A DNA stretch of 29,760 bases, taken from JAQCEJ01 sp046160425 (GTDB lineage: Bacteria > Planctomycetota > Planctomycetia > Planctomycetales > Planctomycetaceae). The stretch is from positions 1 to 29,760 of the forward strand of contig JBJXGP010000076.1 in the NCBI GenBank assembly GCA_046160425.1, written 5' to 3'. Positions 1 to 7,994 of this stretch are shown here, piece after piece. Under the pieces are notes generated by a model, which did no database searches, had not been told where the DNA came from, and saw only the letters and a program-made list of their open reading frames with translations. The translations under genes were made by a program, and so were the position numbers. Positions within the stretch are counted from its first letter, which is position 1; each line of letters begins with the position of its first letter.

Positions 1-668
1 CATTCTTCGATCAATCCGATCTGTTGCATGCTTTTCCGACGGATCGCCAGAGATCCCCCCCACCCGATGTCAAATGCGGACATCTGCATGACGGCGCCGA
101 AATTCCAGATATGGCGAACCAGTGAGCCCCAAGCCTTGTCCATCGGCATATACCAGCGAATCCCCGAGGCCACTCCCACCTGAGGGTCGTTGAGCGCTCC
201 CACCATCTCTCGCAACCAACTCGGATGCGGTATTGTATCCGCGTCGCACAGCACGATGGCTTCGTAGGTCGAGTCGAGTTGTTCGACGATCTGAATGAGC
301 GATTCCATTCGCATACTGCACGTCATACGAGGTGCAGTCACGTTTCGAACGAAGACATTGTCCGACGGCGATTCTTTCAGGATCTGTTGCACGAATTCAA
401 CGGCGGGATCCGATGGTGAATCGATCATGATGACGATGCAATAATCGGGATGATCCTGCGTTAACAGCCCAGCGAGACATTGCCGCAGAAACGGGTCTGC
501 CCCGCGTAATGGCAGCGCGACAGCCGATTTCAAGTACGGGCCGCTTAACTCGACCGGTTGTTGATATCGCCGGTAGAGTTTGATGAGCCAGCTTAACTGC
601 ATCAATGAATAAAGGAGCAGAAGAATCGATCCGCTCCACGCACTTATCGTCCATATGCCAACTATCAA
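1..668 (-). CDS. Membrane-anchored glycosyltransferase, family 2/21-like (3' end outside window)
   Basis: This is the N-terminal 222 residues of a nucleotide-sugar glycosyltransferase; the stop codon lies beyond base 1. I translated it by hand. A hydrophobic segment (about residues 1-30) is a likely membrane anchor. It is followed by a GT-A start (SAVALPLRGADPFLRQC) and a CDAD metal/sugar-nucleotide motif with D142 and D144. The pattern LRGADPFL...QDHPDY resembles ceramide glucosyltransferase/HpnI-like (GT21) enzymes rather than cellulose synthases, but the acceptor cannot be predicted. The start is a TTG at 668: the nearest upstream in-frame codons run into a TAG, and a GGAG at 675-678 stands six bases before it. 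The first ATG (about residue 23) lies inside the hydrophobic helix. The gene diverges from the 1257 gene and has no visible link to the secretion locus. Confidence 0.85.
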   Translation of the reverse strand, partial: MIVGIWTISAWSGSILLLLYSLMQLSWLIKLYRRYQQPVELSGPYLKSAVALPLRGADPFLRQCLAGLLTQDHPDYCIVIMIDSPSDPAVEFVQQILKESPSDNVFVRNVTAPRMTCSMRMESLIQIVEQLDSTYEAIVLCDADTIPHPSWLREMVGALNDPQVGVASGIRWYMPMDKAWGSLVRHIWNFGAVMQMSAFDIGWGGSLAIRRKSMQQIGLIEE

Positions 669-1217
669 ACTTGACTCCGTCTTCTACGGCAGTTTCATAA
701 CCCTCTGGATGCCGATTTTCTTACGGGAAATGGGAAACATAATCCGCTGCCAACCGAGTCAGAAATCGGTTTCAGGTTAGTTATTCTCATGCGTGGATTT
801 GACATACCACAAGCCTGAATGCAGTCCGGAACAATACTATTCGATACGCAAAAATACGAATAGACACATTGGCGGTTAATTTCCGGTTCATCCGGTTTAT
901 CCCGTCCGCACCTGAAGCCCGCAAGGCATCTGCTGCCTGATTCGCGACGGGTGTCCATCGAATTCCCGTGGTTGCAGTCTCCTTAACCATGTTTCAAATA
1001 GTCAACAATGTTGACCGAGCGAAACGGAAGCCCGATGATGAAGACGCCCTTTTTATTCAACGCGGTTGATAAATATATGGTGTGTCGGCCACATTATCAT
1101 TTGAACGAGTAGTCACTTTTCAAGCCGTGCTTAGTCGGTTGACGACCTTTCCCGGAGGCGTCTGAGCGATACATGAACTCGGAAGTCTCTCCTTTTGCTC
1201 AATTGGTACGATGATTG
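669..1217. other. Non-coding region with operator-like palindromes
   Basis: I see no convincing gene in these ~550 bases; the short open frames lack SD sites and recognisable protein character. The region separates divergent genes, so it should hold both promoters. Visible structure: CTATTCG (837-843) with its exact reverse complement at 857-863; GTCAAC-AAT-GTTGAC at 1001-1015; and TGATAA (1067-1072) with TTATCA (1094-1099). I found no strong -35/-10 pair. Confidence 0.55.
1001..1015. promoter_or_regulatory. Palindrome GTCAAC-AAT-GTTGAC, candidate operator
   Basis: The arms are perfect 6-bp inverted repeats around a 3-base centre, typical geometry for a dimeric helix-turn-helix site. The right arm overlaps a possible -35 element (TTGACC, 1011-1016), with a weak GATGAT 17 bases later. 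No second copy was noticed elsewhere in the window. Function is inference. Confidence 0.3.
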
Positions 1218-1246
1218 CTCCCCATTCACAAACGATGAATGGGGAG
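1218..1246 (+). promoter_or_regulatory. 11-bp perfect hairpin covering the Shine-Dalgarno of the next gene
   Basis: CTCCCCATTCA (1218-1228) pairs exactly with TGAATGGGGAG (1236-1246) across a 7-base loop, CAAACGA. The 3' arm contains most of the GGGGAGG SD of the 1257 gene, whose ATG follows nine bases after it. In the mRNA this fold would hide the ribosome binding site. There is no U-run after it, so it is not a standard terminator. Thermometer-like or factor-dependent opening is inference. Confidence 0.55.
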
Positions 1247-1256
1247 GTTCCGTATC

Positions 1257-2180
1257 ATGCAGAATGTTCGAGTGTTGCGAACCGGCAAGATCGCAGCAAA
1301 GGTGCTGACGCTGGCCGTATCGGCCTTTCTGATCATAACCCGGCCCGCAGCGGCGGAGGATGATCTTCTGGTTGTCCGATTGTTTGATGGCCAAGCCGTG
1401 CAAGGTGTGCTCGACGAGCAGACCAACGACGAGCGGTTGTGGATCAGCTCCTCTGCGCCGGATATCGTGCTCTCCAGCTCGTATTTGTGGAGCGAAATCG
1501 ATGCGATCGAAGTCGGCCAGAAAGAGCTTTCAAAAAGTGAGATCTTGAAGCTGGCTTCGGGCAGACGGACTCGAACGAATCCCGACTCACAGATTCAGGA
1601 ACGAATCGCGTTCTGGTTTCCGGTGGAACGAACCCGTGCCGACGTCGCCAGTGCGATTGAATACGGTTCAGATGCAACGCCCCAAGTTTCGCCATCGTCT
1701 CAAGTTGAGTTTCTCGAGATCGATGCCCGTGCCATGAATTGGGATCGCGACGCGGAACTGGATGGATTGCTGGTGCATGTCCGGCCGATGGATGGCGAAG
1801 GTCACATTGTTCCCGTCAATGCGCAGATTCGCTTTCAACTGTTCGGCGAACGTCATGCGACGAATATCCGTCGAACATTTGATGCTGAGATTCCGTTTCC
1901 TCAGATAATAGACTGGACCGAGCGAATTCGTGCTGTCGATTTCGGCCCCGACGGTGTCGTGGTCAAATTGTCCTTTCGAAGGCTTCATCCCGAATTCAAT
2001 ACCGATCTTGCGGCACATGCGCTGTTGACGGCGCGTCTCGGAATCGCGGGGAAGGGGACGTTCGACGCTTCGGCGGCCGATGTGTATCTCCGCCCGTCGA
2101 GCCGTTACCGGGACGATCTGTTTCAACGGACTCCGGGGCATCAGCGTTATCTCCCCGATGAAACGACGCGGCACCATTGA
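1257..2180 (+). CDS. Secreted protein of unknown function
   Basis: I do not recognise a family. The protein has 307 residues and a clear Sec signal peptide: basic N-terminus, hydrophobic stretch at about residues 14-28, and a likely cut after the Ala run ending at residue 33, before EDD. The mature part begins with a small beta-rich segment (VVRLFDGQAVQGVLDEQ), a basic middle (near SGRRTRTN), and a mixed C-terminal half with no obvious catalytic motif or membrane segment. The start is the ATG at 1257 because GGGGAGG ends nine bases upstream; an in-frame ATG at 1239 lies inside the hairpin and lacks an SD. It converges on the pseudopilin operon with only 10 bases between stop codons. A role in that envelope system is possible but unproven. 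Confidence 0.75.
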   Translation: MQNVRVLRTGKIAAKVLTLAVSAFLIITRPAAAEDDLLVVRLFDGQAVQGVLDEQTNDERLWISSSAPDIVLSSSYLWSEIDAIEVGQKELSKSEILKLASGRRTRTNPDSQIQERIAFWFPVERTRADVASAIEYGSDATPQVSPSSQVEFLEIDARAMNWDRDAELDGLLVHVRPMDGEGHIVPVNAQIRFQLFGERHATNIRRTFDAEIPFPQIIDWTERIRAVDFGPDGVVVKLSFRRLHPEFNTDLAAHALLTARLGIAGKGTFDASAADVYLRPSSRYRDDLFQRTPGHQRYLPDETTRHH

Positions 2181-2190
2181 TTGGAGCAGC

Positions 2191-3501
2191 CTAGGGATAC
2201 GATTCCCGCCGTCGCGTTCCCGGGGCGATCACCATGTCAGGGCCTTTGCCGAATCCCGGCGGAGGGTAATCGCGATACGTCGTGTAGTAATTGAGAATCA
2301 ACCCCGAATTCGCGGTCACGCTCGAACAGACGATGCAGCCATCGACCTTCGAGTCCGCAAAATCCAATGGAAATTCAATGCGGTTCGAAGCGTAGATCAG
2401 CCCTTTGATGATGGACGGGTAACTGTCGGATTGATCGGAGTCGCTCGATGCACCGTAGGGTGTTCCTGAGGGATTGAAATTCGTCGAAAGAGACGATTCG
2501 CTCAACGTCCCCGAATGGTATTCGAACGAAATGCTTCCGTTGACGAGCAATGCCGGGTAATTCTTGACCGCTGCATCCCAATGCACGGCGTGGGAGATCG
2601 AACAATTTGAGCCGGGATTGAGCAGCACCAGCGTTCCGTGAATGCGGCAATTACCGATATCCAGGTTCTTGTTCTTGCAGTCGATCACGTAGATTCCTTC
2701 CGGGTTTCTCAGCGATCCATACGGATTACTGGCAGGACTGAGTACCACGCGGTCAATCTTGGGATTATTGCTTGAATCGGTTGGAAGGCTGTTCACGTCG
2801 ATCCATGTTCCGGCCAGCCGATAATAGTCGAAGACTTCAGTCCCCGGCATCTTACGCGCTGCAACCCCAGAAGTCTTCGTGCCGGTGATATTTCCGCTCA
2901 CCGACCCCACCGCCTCGCAATTGGAATTGATGCTCGAAAGAAAAAACGACGTCGAAATGGTTCCTCCCGATGCGATGGTCTGATTCGTCGCCCACGTCGT
3001 CGAAAGCCCGGTTTTGACGTTGCCGACGCAATAGAATGCGACATCGAGGCAACTGATGCCTGTCGTTTGCGGCTGCAAGAGAACGCTTTCGGCGTAAGTG
3101 ACCTTGCCGACGCGCCCGATCCCGTATACTCGAACCGGGTCGGTTGAATCGTTAGACAAGGATCCATCAGTATCGACGAACTTGAATGCGATCGTGCCGT
3201 TTCCCAGTGCGATGGGTGACGCCGGTGCTTCGATATTATTTGTGTAATTCGAGCGCCACGATGAATTGTTCTTCACCACCAATGTGGCGTATTCAATGGC
3301 CGACGTTGCGAGCTTTCTTGCCTCGATCAATTCCCTGGAATGCGTGGCCTTGCTCAATTGCGTGCGAGCTACGGAGATCGTTGCCAGACCGATGATCGAG
3401 ACGATTAACGTGACACTCATGACCGAGACATACAACGAACCTCGTCGCCGACGTGATGCCGCGTGATTGCCGGAATTCCGATAATAAATTTGTTTCAGCA
3501 T
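2191..3501 (-). CDS. PilX/GspK-like minor pseudopilin, large
   Basis: This 436-residue protein has a prepilin-like N-terminus: four arginines (17-20), Gly21, then a hydrophobic helix at about residues 22-44. The residue at +5 after the putative cleavage site is Ser26, not Glu. Loss of Glu5 is characteristic of GspK/PilX-type subunits that cap the pseudopilus. The long C-terminal domain is rich in Ser, Gly, Asn and Tyr and has several Cys, but I cannot assign a fold. The start at 3501 is placed so that the arginine/helix motif sits at the N-terminus; open frame continues upstream to 3615 but overlaps the preceding gene. It is the last gene of the leftward operon, 29 bases after the previous stop. 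Assignment as the K/X tip subunit rests on position in the operon, size and the missing Glu. Confidence 0.75.
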   Translation of the reverse strand: MLKQIYYRNSGNHAASRRRRGSLYVSVMSVTLIVSIIGLATISVARTQLSKATHSRELIEARKLATSAIEYATLVVKNNSSWRSNYTNNIEAPASPIALGNGTIAFKFVDTDGSLSNDSTDPVRVYGIGRVGKVTYAESVLLQPQTTGISCLDVAFYCVGNVKTGLSTTWATNQTIASGGTISTSFFLSSINSNCEAVGSVSGNITGTKTSGVAARKMPGTEVFDYYRLAGTWIDVNSLPTDSSNNPKIDRVVLSPASNPYGSLRNPEGIYVIDCKNKNLDIGNCRIHGTLVLLNPGSNCSISHAVHWDAAVKNYPALLVNGSISFEYHSGTLSESSLSTNFNPSGTPYGASSDSDQSDSYPSIIKGLIYASNRIEFPLDFADSKVDGCIVCSSVTANSGLILNYYTTYRDYPPPGFGKGPDMVIAPGTRRRESYP

Positions 3502-3530
3502 AACGACTGCCAGTTGAAACGAGAAAGGAA

Positions 3531-4190
3531 TTAAGGAGATTGAAGGGCGGCGTGGTTGAGAATGTCGACCCCGGTACAGGCGATGCCTCCCGTCGAGCCG
3601 ATCTGGAGTTCGCAACCGATCCAGGTCACGAAACTACTGTCGACCCCTTTGGGACGCTCGGGACTCCCCGTGCTGATGCGCCATGCGAAAACCGACTTCT
3701 GCTCCCCGCGCGGATTGGTGACGGTCACCGCAATTCTGCGAATGCCCTGGTCAGTCGAGGAGTCAGTTAGAAGGCTTAGGGGATTCGTTTTATCCGCCTT
3801 CATGACGTCGATGGATAGCGACCAGCCGGTCAAACCGGCGATGGTCGTTCCATCCTTGTACTTCGGTGGTGATTCGGCCCAGTTGTCATAATCATCGATG
3901 TCGTCGAACGCCGACCGATTGGCGGGCGACGACGGCTCGCTCCCCTCGATCCCGAATGCGGGCGAACCGCTGGGATCCGTATAGCTGGCCTGCATGATTT
4001 CGTTCAAGAGCTGCTCGGCCAGCAGAGCTTCGTTATACTTAATGGTCACGGTGTTCCAGTTGTTCATCGCACCGCCGACCGATTTCAACGATGCGATGGT
4101 CAACATGCCGATGAGAAGTGAAGAGACCGCCACTTCGACAAGTGTCACGCCGCGGCGATTTCGCAATTGTTTTCGGTTGGGAGTCATCAT
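3531..4190 (-). CDS. Minor pseudopilin, GspI/PilV-like
   Basis: The 219-residue protein carries a type IV prepilin leader: RNRRG (ending Gly14) then VTLVEVAVSSLLIGML, with Glu at +5 and a hydrophobic helix to about residue 37. Val replaces the usual Phe at +1. The short basic leader would be removed by a prepilin peptidase, which is not in this window. The rest has no transmembrane segment and should be a periplasmic head domain. It begins nine bases after the stop of the upstream J-like gene. A second ATG three bases in is an equal start candidate. Which of the I, J or V roles it fills is inference from order; membership in the pseudopilin family is clear. Confidence 0.8.
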   Translation of the reverse strand: MMTPNRKQLRNRRGVTLVEVAVSSLLIGMLTIASLKSVGGAMNNWNTVTIKYNEALLAEQLLNEIMQASYTDPSGSPAFGIEGSEPSSPANRSAFDDIDDYDNWAESPPKYKDGTTIAGLTGWSLSIDVMKADKTNPLSLLTDSSTDQGIRRIAVTVTNPRGEQKSVFAWRISTGSPERPKGVDSSFVTWIGCELQIGSTGGIACTGVDILNHAALQSP

Positions 4191-4199
4191 TCAGCCATT

Positions 4200-4778
4200 C
4201 TACCCTTGGATTCGATCGTTCGCGTTTGCGACAACGTTCACGAAGTGGAGTGACGGCGAGAGGGGGATCAACGAGCTGACCGGATTGACGATAACGGGGT
4301 CCGGGATGATCGGGGCCGCAACGGCCCGCGTCAAAGATCGAACATCGAATTTGTGAATGTCTTCGGCAAAAATAACTGCGGTTCCTGAATTGTACTGATA
4401 CATCAGCGGATCGCCCGGCGTTCCCGACCATGAATAGCGTATAAGCTCGGGGTCGCCGTCGTTGTCGCGATCGGGGACCGTAAACGTCACTGCAATTGTC
4501 GTCAATTCGACGAACGAAGTGGCGTGCTTCAGATCGTTGATCACGTCCTGCAAGACGTCCGCAGACTGGGCATGCCGCGACACTGTGGAATTTCCCTGCA
4601 AGCCTTTGCTCGCGATGAGGATGCTGGAGGGGAGTCCGACGAGCAGAATGGTCGATGCGCCGATTGCAACGATCAGTTCGATCAGTGTATAGGCGCCGCG
4701 GGATCGAAGGGTCCGCTTCTGAAAAGAGTGTGCGATATGTTTCGCGGGCCACCCGCTCGTGATAAAACGGATCGTCAT
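4200..4778 (-). CDS. Minor pseudopilin, GspJ/PilW-like
   Basis: The 192-residue protein has a ~29-residue leader ending RSRGA followed by YTLIELIVAIGASTILLVG, a classic pseudopilin helix. An oddity: Glu is at +5 only if cleavage follows Ala29 rather than Gly28, so either the -1 residue is Ala or Glu falls at +6. The C-terminal domain contains an acidic DRDNDGDPE stretch that could bind calcium, as seen in some pseudopilin heads (inference). Its ATG overlaps the TGA of the H-like gene upstream (ATGA, 4775-4778), indicating translational coupling. The J/W assignment comes from position and length. Confidence 0.8.
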   Translation of the reverse strand: MTIRFITSGWPAKHIAHSFQKRTLRSRGAYTLIELIVAIGASTILLVGLPSSILIASKGLQGNSTVSRHAQSADVLQDVINDLKHATSFVELTTIAVTFTVPDRDNDGDPELIRYSWSGTPGDPLMYQYNSGTAVIFAEDIHKFDVRSLTRAVAAPIIPDPVIVNPVSSLIPLSPSLHFVNVVANANDRIQG

Positions 4779-5272
4779 GGTATTGAAATCCTTCCCGAAG
4801 TTCCGTTGACGACGATATACTTGACCGTCCCACCCGAAAGAATCTGGATCGTGCCCCCATTCACCGGTTTGCCGTGCATATCGAACGTCAGAGTCGGGAT
4901 CCCGCCGAAACTGGCCGAAACAAGCGTCACCGTGCCGTTCAGATTATTCAGACTGACAGAACGGTAGCTGGCAGGATGATCCATGTCAGCCATTGCGGAC
5001 ATCGTGATTTTGTTTAGCGCGAGATCGAAGGTCACCGACTGGTTCTTACCCGTCGCTTTTGCATAACGGCGAACCATTTCGATTTCGGAGGCTATTTGCT
5101 TTGAAGCGGATTCGATTCGGTAATAATTGATCGAACTACTCAGCCGCGGCACCGCCACCGCGGCCATGACTCCGATCAGCAGCGTCGTGCATGCCATATC
5201 GATAAGGGTCACGCCGGAACGGTTCGCCGTTCGTGAATTCCCCAAGGCGCTGGAATAGAGTCGATCGTTCAT
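4775..5272 (-). CDS. Minor pseudopilin, GspH/FimT-like
   Basis: The 165-residue protein shows the prepilin motif NRSG (Gly20) then VTLIDMACTTLLIGVMAAVA, followed by VPRLSSSINYYRIESAS, typical of GspH/FimT subunits (helix, then a small beta domain). The residue at +5 is Asp, a conservative but unusual replacement of the near-invariant Glu that pairs with the neighbouring subunit's N-terminus. The head (about residues 50-165) ends in repeated Gly-rich strands (GGTIQILSGGTVKYIVVNGT), consistent with the GspH beta-sandwich. It follows the HD-GYP gene by 65 bases, and its stop overlaps the next start. No strong SD is visible before its ATG. Confidence 0.82.
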   Translation of the reverse strand: MNDRLYSSALGNSRTANRSGVTLIDMACTTLLIGVMAAVAVPRLSSSINYYRIESASKQIASEIEMVRRYAKATGKNQSVTFDLALNKITMSAMADMDHPASYRSVSLNNLNGTVTLVSASFGGIPTLTFDMHGKPVNGGTIQILSGGTVKYIVVNGTSGRISIP

Positions 5273-5337
5273 GGTAAAAACCGGGTAGGCGCGACGAGTG
5301 CCAATGGTCGTGGATGGGGGACAAGTGGCGGGCGACG

Positions 5338-7041
5338 TTAATCCTGATGTCCTATCAGAACTGCCGAGGCGATGGAATCGTTCATATCAAATTCACCGTT
5401 TTCGGCTTCGGTACAGAAGAGTTGACGCGTCGCCGAGCGTTCTCTCAGGCAGATGTCGTGCATATCATTCAGCGCAGCAAAGAAGGCTTTCACAATGACG
5501 GCGTCCCATTGTGTACCGCTGTTCGACTGCAGAATCGATTCCGCTTTTTCGAGGGGCATGCTGGGGCGATAGGCTCGCGTACTCGTCATGGCATCGTAGG
5601 CATCGACGACAGCGATAATGCGTCCTTCAAGCGGAATATCATCCCCGATCAGTCCGTGTGGATAGCCGCTGCCATCAACCGACTCGTGATGGTGCAGCAC
5701 TCCCGGCAGAACGTAGTTCAACTGCTTGAGATGCTTAAGAATATCGTATCCAATTTGTGGATGGCGTTTGATGATGTCGTACTCTTCGTCCGACAGGCGC
5801 CCGGGCTTTTGCAGGACGGCATCGGGAATGCCGATCTTTCCAACGTCGTGCAGCAGGCCGGTCATGTAAATGCGCTCGCAGAACAATGGATCGAGGCCGA
5901 GCTGATGTGCCAGCCGTTTCGACATCAAGGCGACGCGATCGCTGTGCCCGCACGTGTAAGGGTCTTTCGCATCGATGGCGTTGATCATGGCGCGAATGAT
6001 GCCGACGATGAGGCTTTCCTGTTCCTTGAACAGATACCGGTTGCGATCGTGGATGGCGAGCAGAATTCCCGCTTCCTGCATCAGTCCGACTTCGATCGTC
6101 CCGAACGTCGTCTCACTTCCGCCGTATTTCGCCGGGGTAGATCGATCTGTATCCGCCGAATTGACGCGCCGATGACGGTCGCTCGAGTTTTTGTTCAAGG
6201 CCAGGAGGTATCCGACCGAGTACTTGGCCTTGGCGACGGGGACGAGCGCGAACGAATCGACGAGATAGTGTTCGTAGACGTACGGATTATCGAACGTTTT
6301 GTTGTACACGATCGGACGTTTGAACGACTCGTGATGGTAGCGATCGATGATCAGTCGGCATTCATCGTGATTGACGTCTTGATGTCCATAAATCAGCGGA
6401 GTACCGATTTGCTGTTTACTCGTCTTATTGTGGTCGCTGTTATGCACCGGATAAAACAACAGCGATTCAACGTGGATCAACTGTCGCAATGAGGGAAGCA
6501 CCAAGTCCGTTACCGAGCGCAGCGACTGGTCGACCTCGGCGTATTCGAGATGCTGCGCGAGATTCCGCAGCCAGGCGAGTTCCTCGAAATCGTTGTTGAC
6601 TTGCCGAATATATTGCTCCATTTCGGCAGCCGAGTCCCCATTTCGTTGCCTCTCGACATGAAGTTCCTGAGTGGTCCGGGCCAGCCGGCACAGCAACGCA
6701 TGGTCTCTACACTCGACGATACCGACGGCAACCGTGGGAACACCCGCGTCTTCATCCATATCCATATATAACGGGATCACCACGGTATGCCGCTCGTCGT
6801 CCAATGGCAGGACGACAGGCCGGGAATCGTCATAGGAGCGTTCGAATTCAGAAGCGAGAGTGGAGACGTTGAAGTCGTCGTTGATCGCTGGGGACGACTC
6901 TGCTGTCAGTTGCCAGCGATCGTTTTTTTCCCAAATTTCGAAACGACTGGAAAAAGCGTTACAAACGGTTTGCAGAGCCTCGTTCAGAGAAATGAGATGT
7001 TCGTCGGAAGCGAGCTCGCGATGTAACGTATTAATGGTCAT
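5338..7041 (-). CDS. HD-GYP cyclic-di-GMP phosphodiesterase with GAF-like sensor region
   Basis: The 567-residue protein ends in an HD-GYP domain (about residues 335-505) that hydrolyses cyclic-di-GMP. The diagnostic motifs are intact: HDVGK at 398-402, KRHPQIGYDIL after it, and HHESVDGSGYP with GYP at 459-461. An upstream segment (about 170-330) looks like a GAF-type sensor domain, and residues 1-150 may form another small sensory module; there is no transmembrane helix, so it is cytoplasmic. A short helix containing Asp-Pro-Tyr-Thr and Gly-His-Ser-Asp-Arg leads into the HD core, as in the family. It is the first gene of the leftward operon with four minor pseudopilins, which suggests it tunes pseudopilus assembly through local cyclic-di-GMP. 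It diverges from the major pseudopilin gene across a 290-base AT-rich spacer. Confidence 0.92.
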   Translation of the reverse strand: MTINTLHRELASDEHLISLNEALQTVCNAFSSRFEIWEKNDRWQLTAESSPAINDDFNVSTLASEFERSYDDSRPVVLPLDDERHTVVIPLYMDMDEDAGVPTVAVGIVECRDHALLCRLARTTQELHVERQRNGDSAAEMEQYIRQVNNDFEELAWLRNLAQHLEYAEVDQSLRSVTDLVLPSLRQLIHVESLLFYPVHNSDHNKTSKQQIGTPLIYGHQDVNHDECRLIIDRYHHESFKRPIVYNKTFDNPYVYEHYLVDSFALVPVAKAKYSVGYLLALNKNSSDRHRRVNSADTDRSTPAKYGGSETTFGTIEVGLMQEAGILLAIHDRNRYLFKEQESLIVGIIRAMINAIDAKDPYTCGHSDRVALMSKRLAHQLGLDPLFCERIYMTGLLHDVGKIGIPDAVLQKPGRLSDEEYDIIKRHPQIGYDILKHLKQLNYVLPGVLHHHESVDGSGYPHGLIGDDIPLEGRIIAVVDAYDAMTSTRAYRPSMPLEKAESILQSNSGTQWDAVIVKAFFAALNDMHDICLRERSATRQLFCTEAENGEFDMNDSIASAVLIGHQD

Positions 7042-7331
7042 GAGGTTTTGTTCCAGGAAATCATGTTTTGCGTGACGGCAAGCAATGAGAACCTGCCCTA
7101 TCGCAAGTTAAACGTAGCTCAAAAAATATCAGCGATAATTGATTTTTATTGAATTGAATTTGAATTCTCTGAAATGCGACATAAGTTTCGTTTTGGATAC
7201 ATTCAGCATACGCCAATGGAGCAAAAAGTCATCCTGCGGCGGATTGAGGCCCGAAAGTGAAATGTAACTGTTGAAGAATCATTCGTTTCCTTAACCGGCA
7301 ATTACCATTTGAAAAAGGCAAAGAAAGTCCA
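7042..7331. promoter_or_regulatory. Divergent promoter region between HD-GYP and major pseudopilin
   Basis: This 290-base spacer has no gene. It contains the most AT-rich stretch of the locus (about 7120-7172, with iterated GAATT/TGAATT). Because the two secretion operons diverge from here it should hold both promoters. I looked for a sigma-54 (TGGCAC-N5-TTGC) site and saw none. No strong -35/-10 pair could be assigned with confidence. Confidence 0.5.
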
Positions 7332-7766
7332 ATGAACACAAAAATCGCATACCACAAGAAAGCAAATCGTAAGGGTTTCACGCTGGTGGAGCTGGTGGTC
7401 GTCATCCTGGTCATGGGGATCGTCGCCGCCGTCGCTGCACCGAAAATGTTCAGCGCTGCGGGCGATGCCCGTACCAACACGACGAAGCAGTCGTTGACTG
7501 TTATTCGCAATGCCATTCAGCTTTATCGTGCTCAAACGGGAGTTCTCCCGGGCGAAGCCGGTTCCGAAGCCGACTTGAAAGCCGATCTGGGGCCGTACTT
7601 GCAAGGTCCGTTCCCCACGAATCAGATTCCGGAAGCCGCCAACGATGCCTCAATCAGCGTCGTAACCGCGGGAACCCCCTTGACGGTCTCCGGAGCACAA
7701 GACTGGAAATACGATAACGTGACCGGTGAATGCATCATCAACACGACCGGCTTAGGCACGTACTAG
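7332..7766 (+). CDS. Major pseudopilin, GspG-like
   Basis: The 144-residue protein has a short basic leader (KKANRKG, Gly15) and a canonical mature N-terminus FTLVELVVVILVMGIVAAVA with Phe at +1 and Glu at +5. It should be cleaved by a prepilin peptidase and assemble into the pseudopilus shaft. The body fits the compact GspG type: a long N-terminal helix, the pattern QSLTVIRNAIQLYRAQTGVLPG, then a short C-terminal region (DWKYDNVTGECI). The calcium-site aspartates of proteobacterial GspG are not obvious. It is the first gene of the rightward locus and lies across a divergent spacer from the minor pseudopilin operon. A type IV major pilin is an alternative, but the length and LYRAQTG...P pattern favour a T2SS-type subunit. 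Confidence 0.88.
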   Translation: MNTKIAYHKKANRKGFTLVELVVVILVMGIVAAVAAPKMFSAAGDARTNTTKQSLTVIRNAIQLYRAQTGVLPGEAGSEADLKADLGPYLQGPFPTNQIPEAANDASISVVTAGTPLTVSGAQDWKYDNVTGECIINTTGLGTY

Positions 7767-7780
7767 AATAGTTCGCGGAA

Positions 7781-7834
7781 CGGGACTGCCGCGCCGATCG
7801 AACATTGATCGTTCGATAAGTTCGTGCCGTCCCG
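7781..7834 (+). terminator. Nested hairpins after the major pseudopilin gene
   Basis: ATCGAAC (7797-7803) pairs with GTTCGAT (7811-7817), and CGGGAC (7781-7786) pairs with GTCCCG (7829-7834) around it. The structure starts 14 bases after the stop codon. There is no U-run downstream, so it may act as an mRNA-stabilising or attenuating structure that lets the abundant pseudopilin be made in excess over downstream genes, rather than as a full terminator. Confidence 0.35.
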
Positions 7835-7994
7835 CTGATTACCGAGTCTGTTATAGTCCGCACTGCGAACCCCCGCGGATGTCTCGCACGTCGAGACGCA
7901 ACCCAAGGGGTTTCGAAATGAATTCGAGCGCACCGATAAATGCATGCGATCAGCGTTGCCTTCGATGTGCAACCGCTGAGCAGGAAGGATGAAG

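Noticed and set aside
695..990. Two overlapping minus-strand open frames upstream of the glycosyltransferase
   Set aside because: No SD, no domain pattern, unusual composition, and they overlap each other and the inverted repeats.
5314..6492. Long open frame (392 codons) on the plus strand opposite the HD-GYP gene
   Set aside because: It is antisense to intact HD-GYP motifs, and its translation has no recognisable domain or SD.
7206..7219. A 14-base match (GCATACGCCAATGG) also present at 14828-14841
   Set aside because: One copy lies inside pilN codons and the other in the divergent spacer; there is no further extension, so chance is the simplest explanation.
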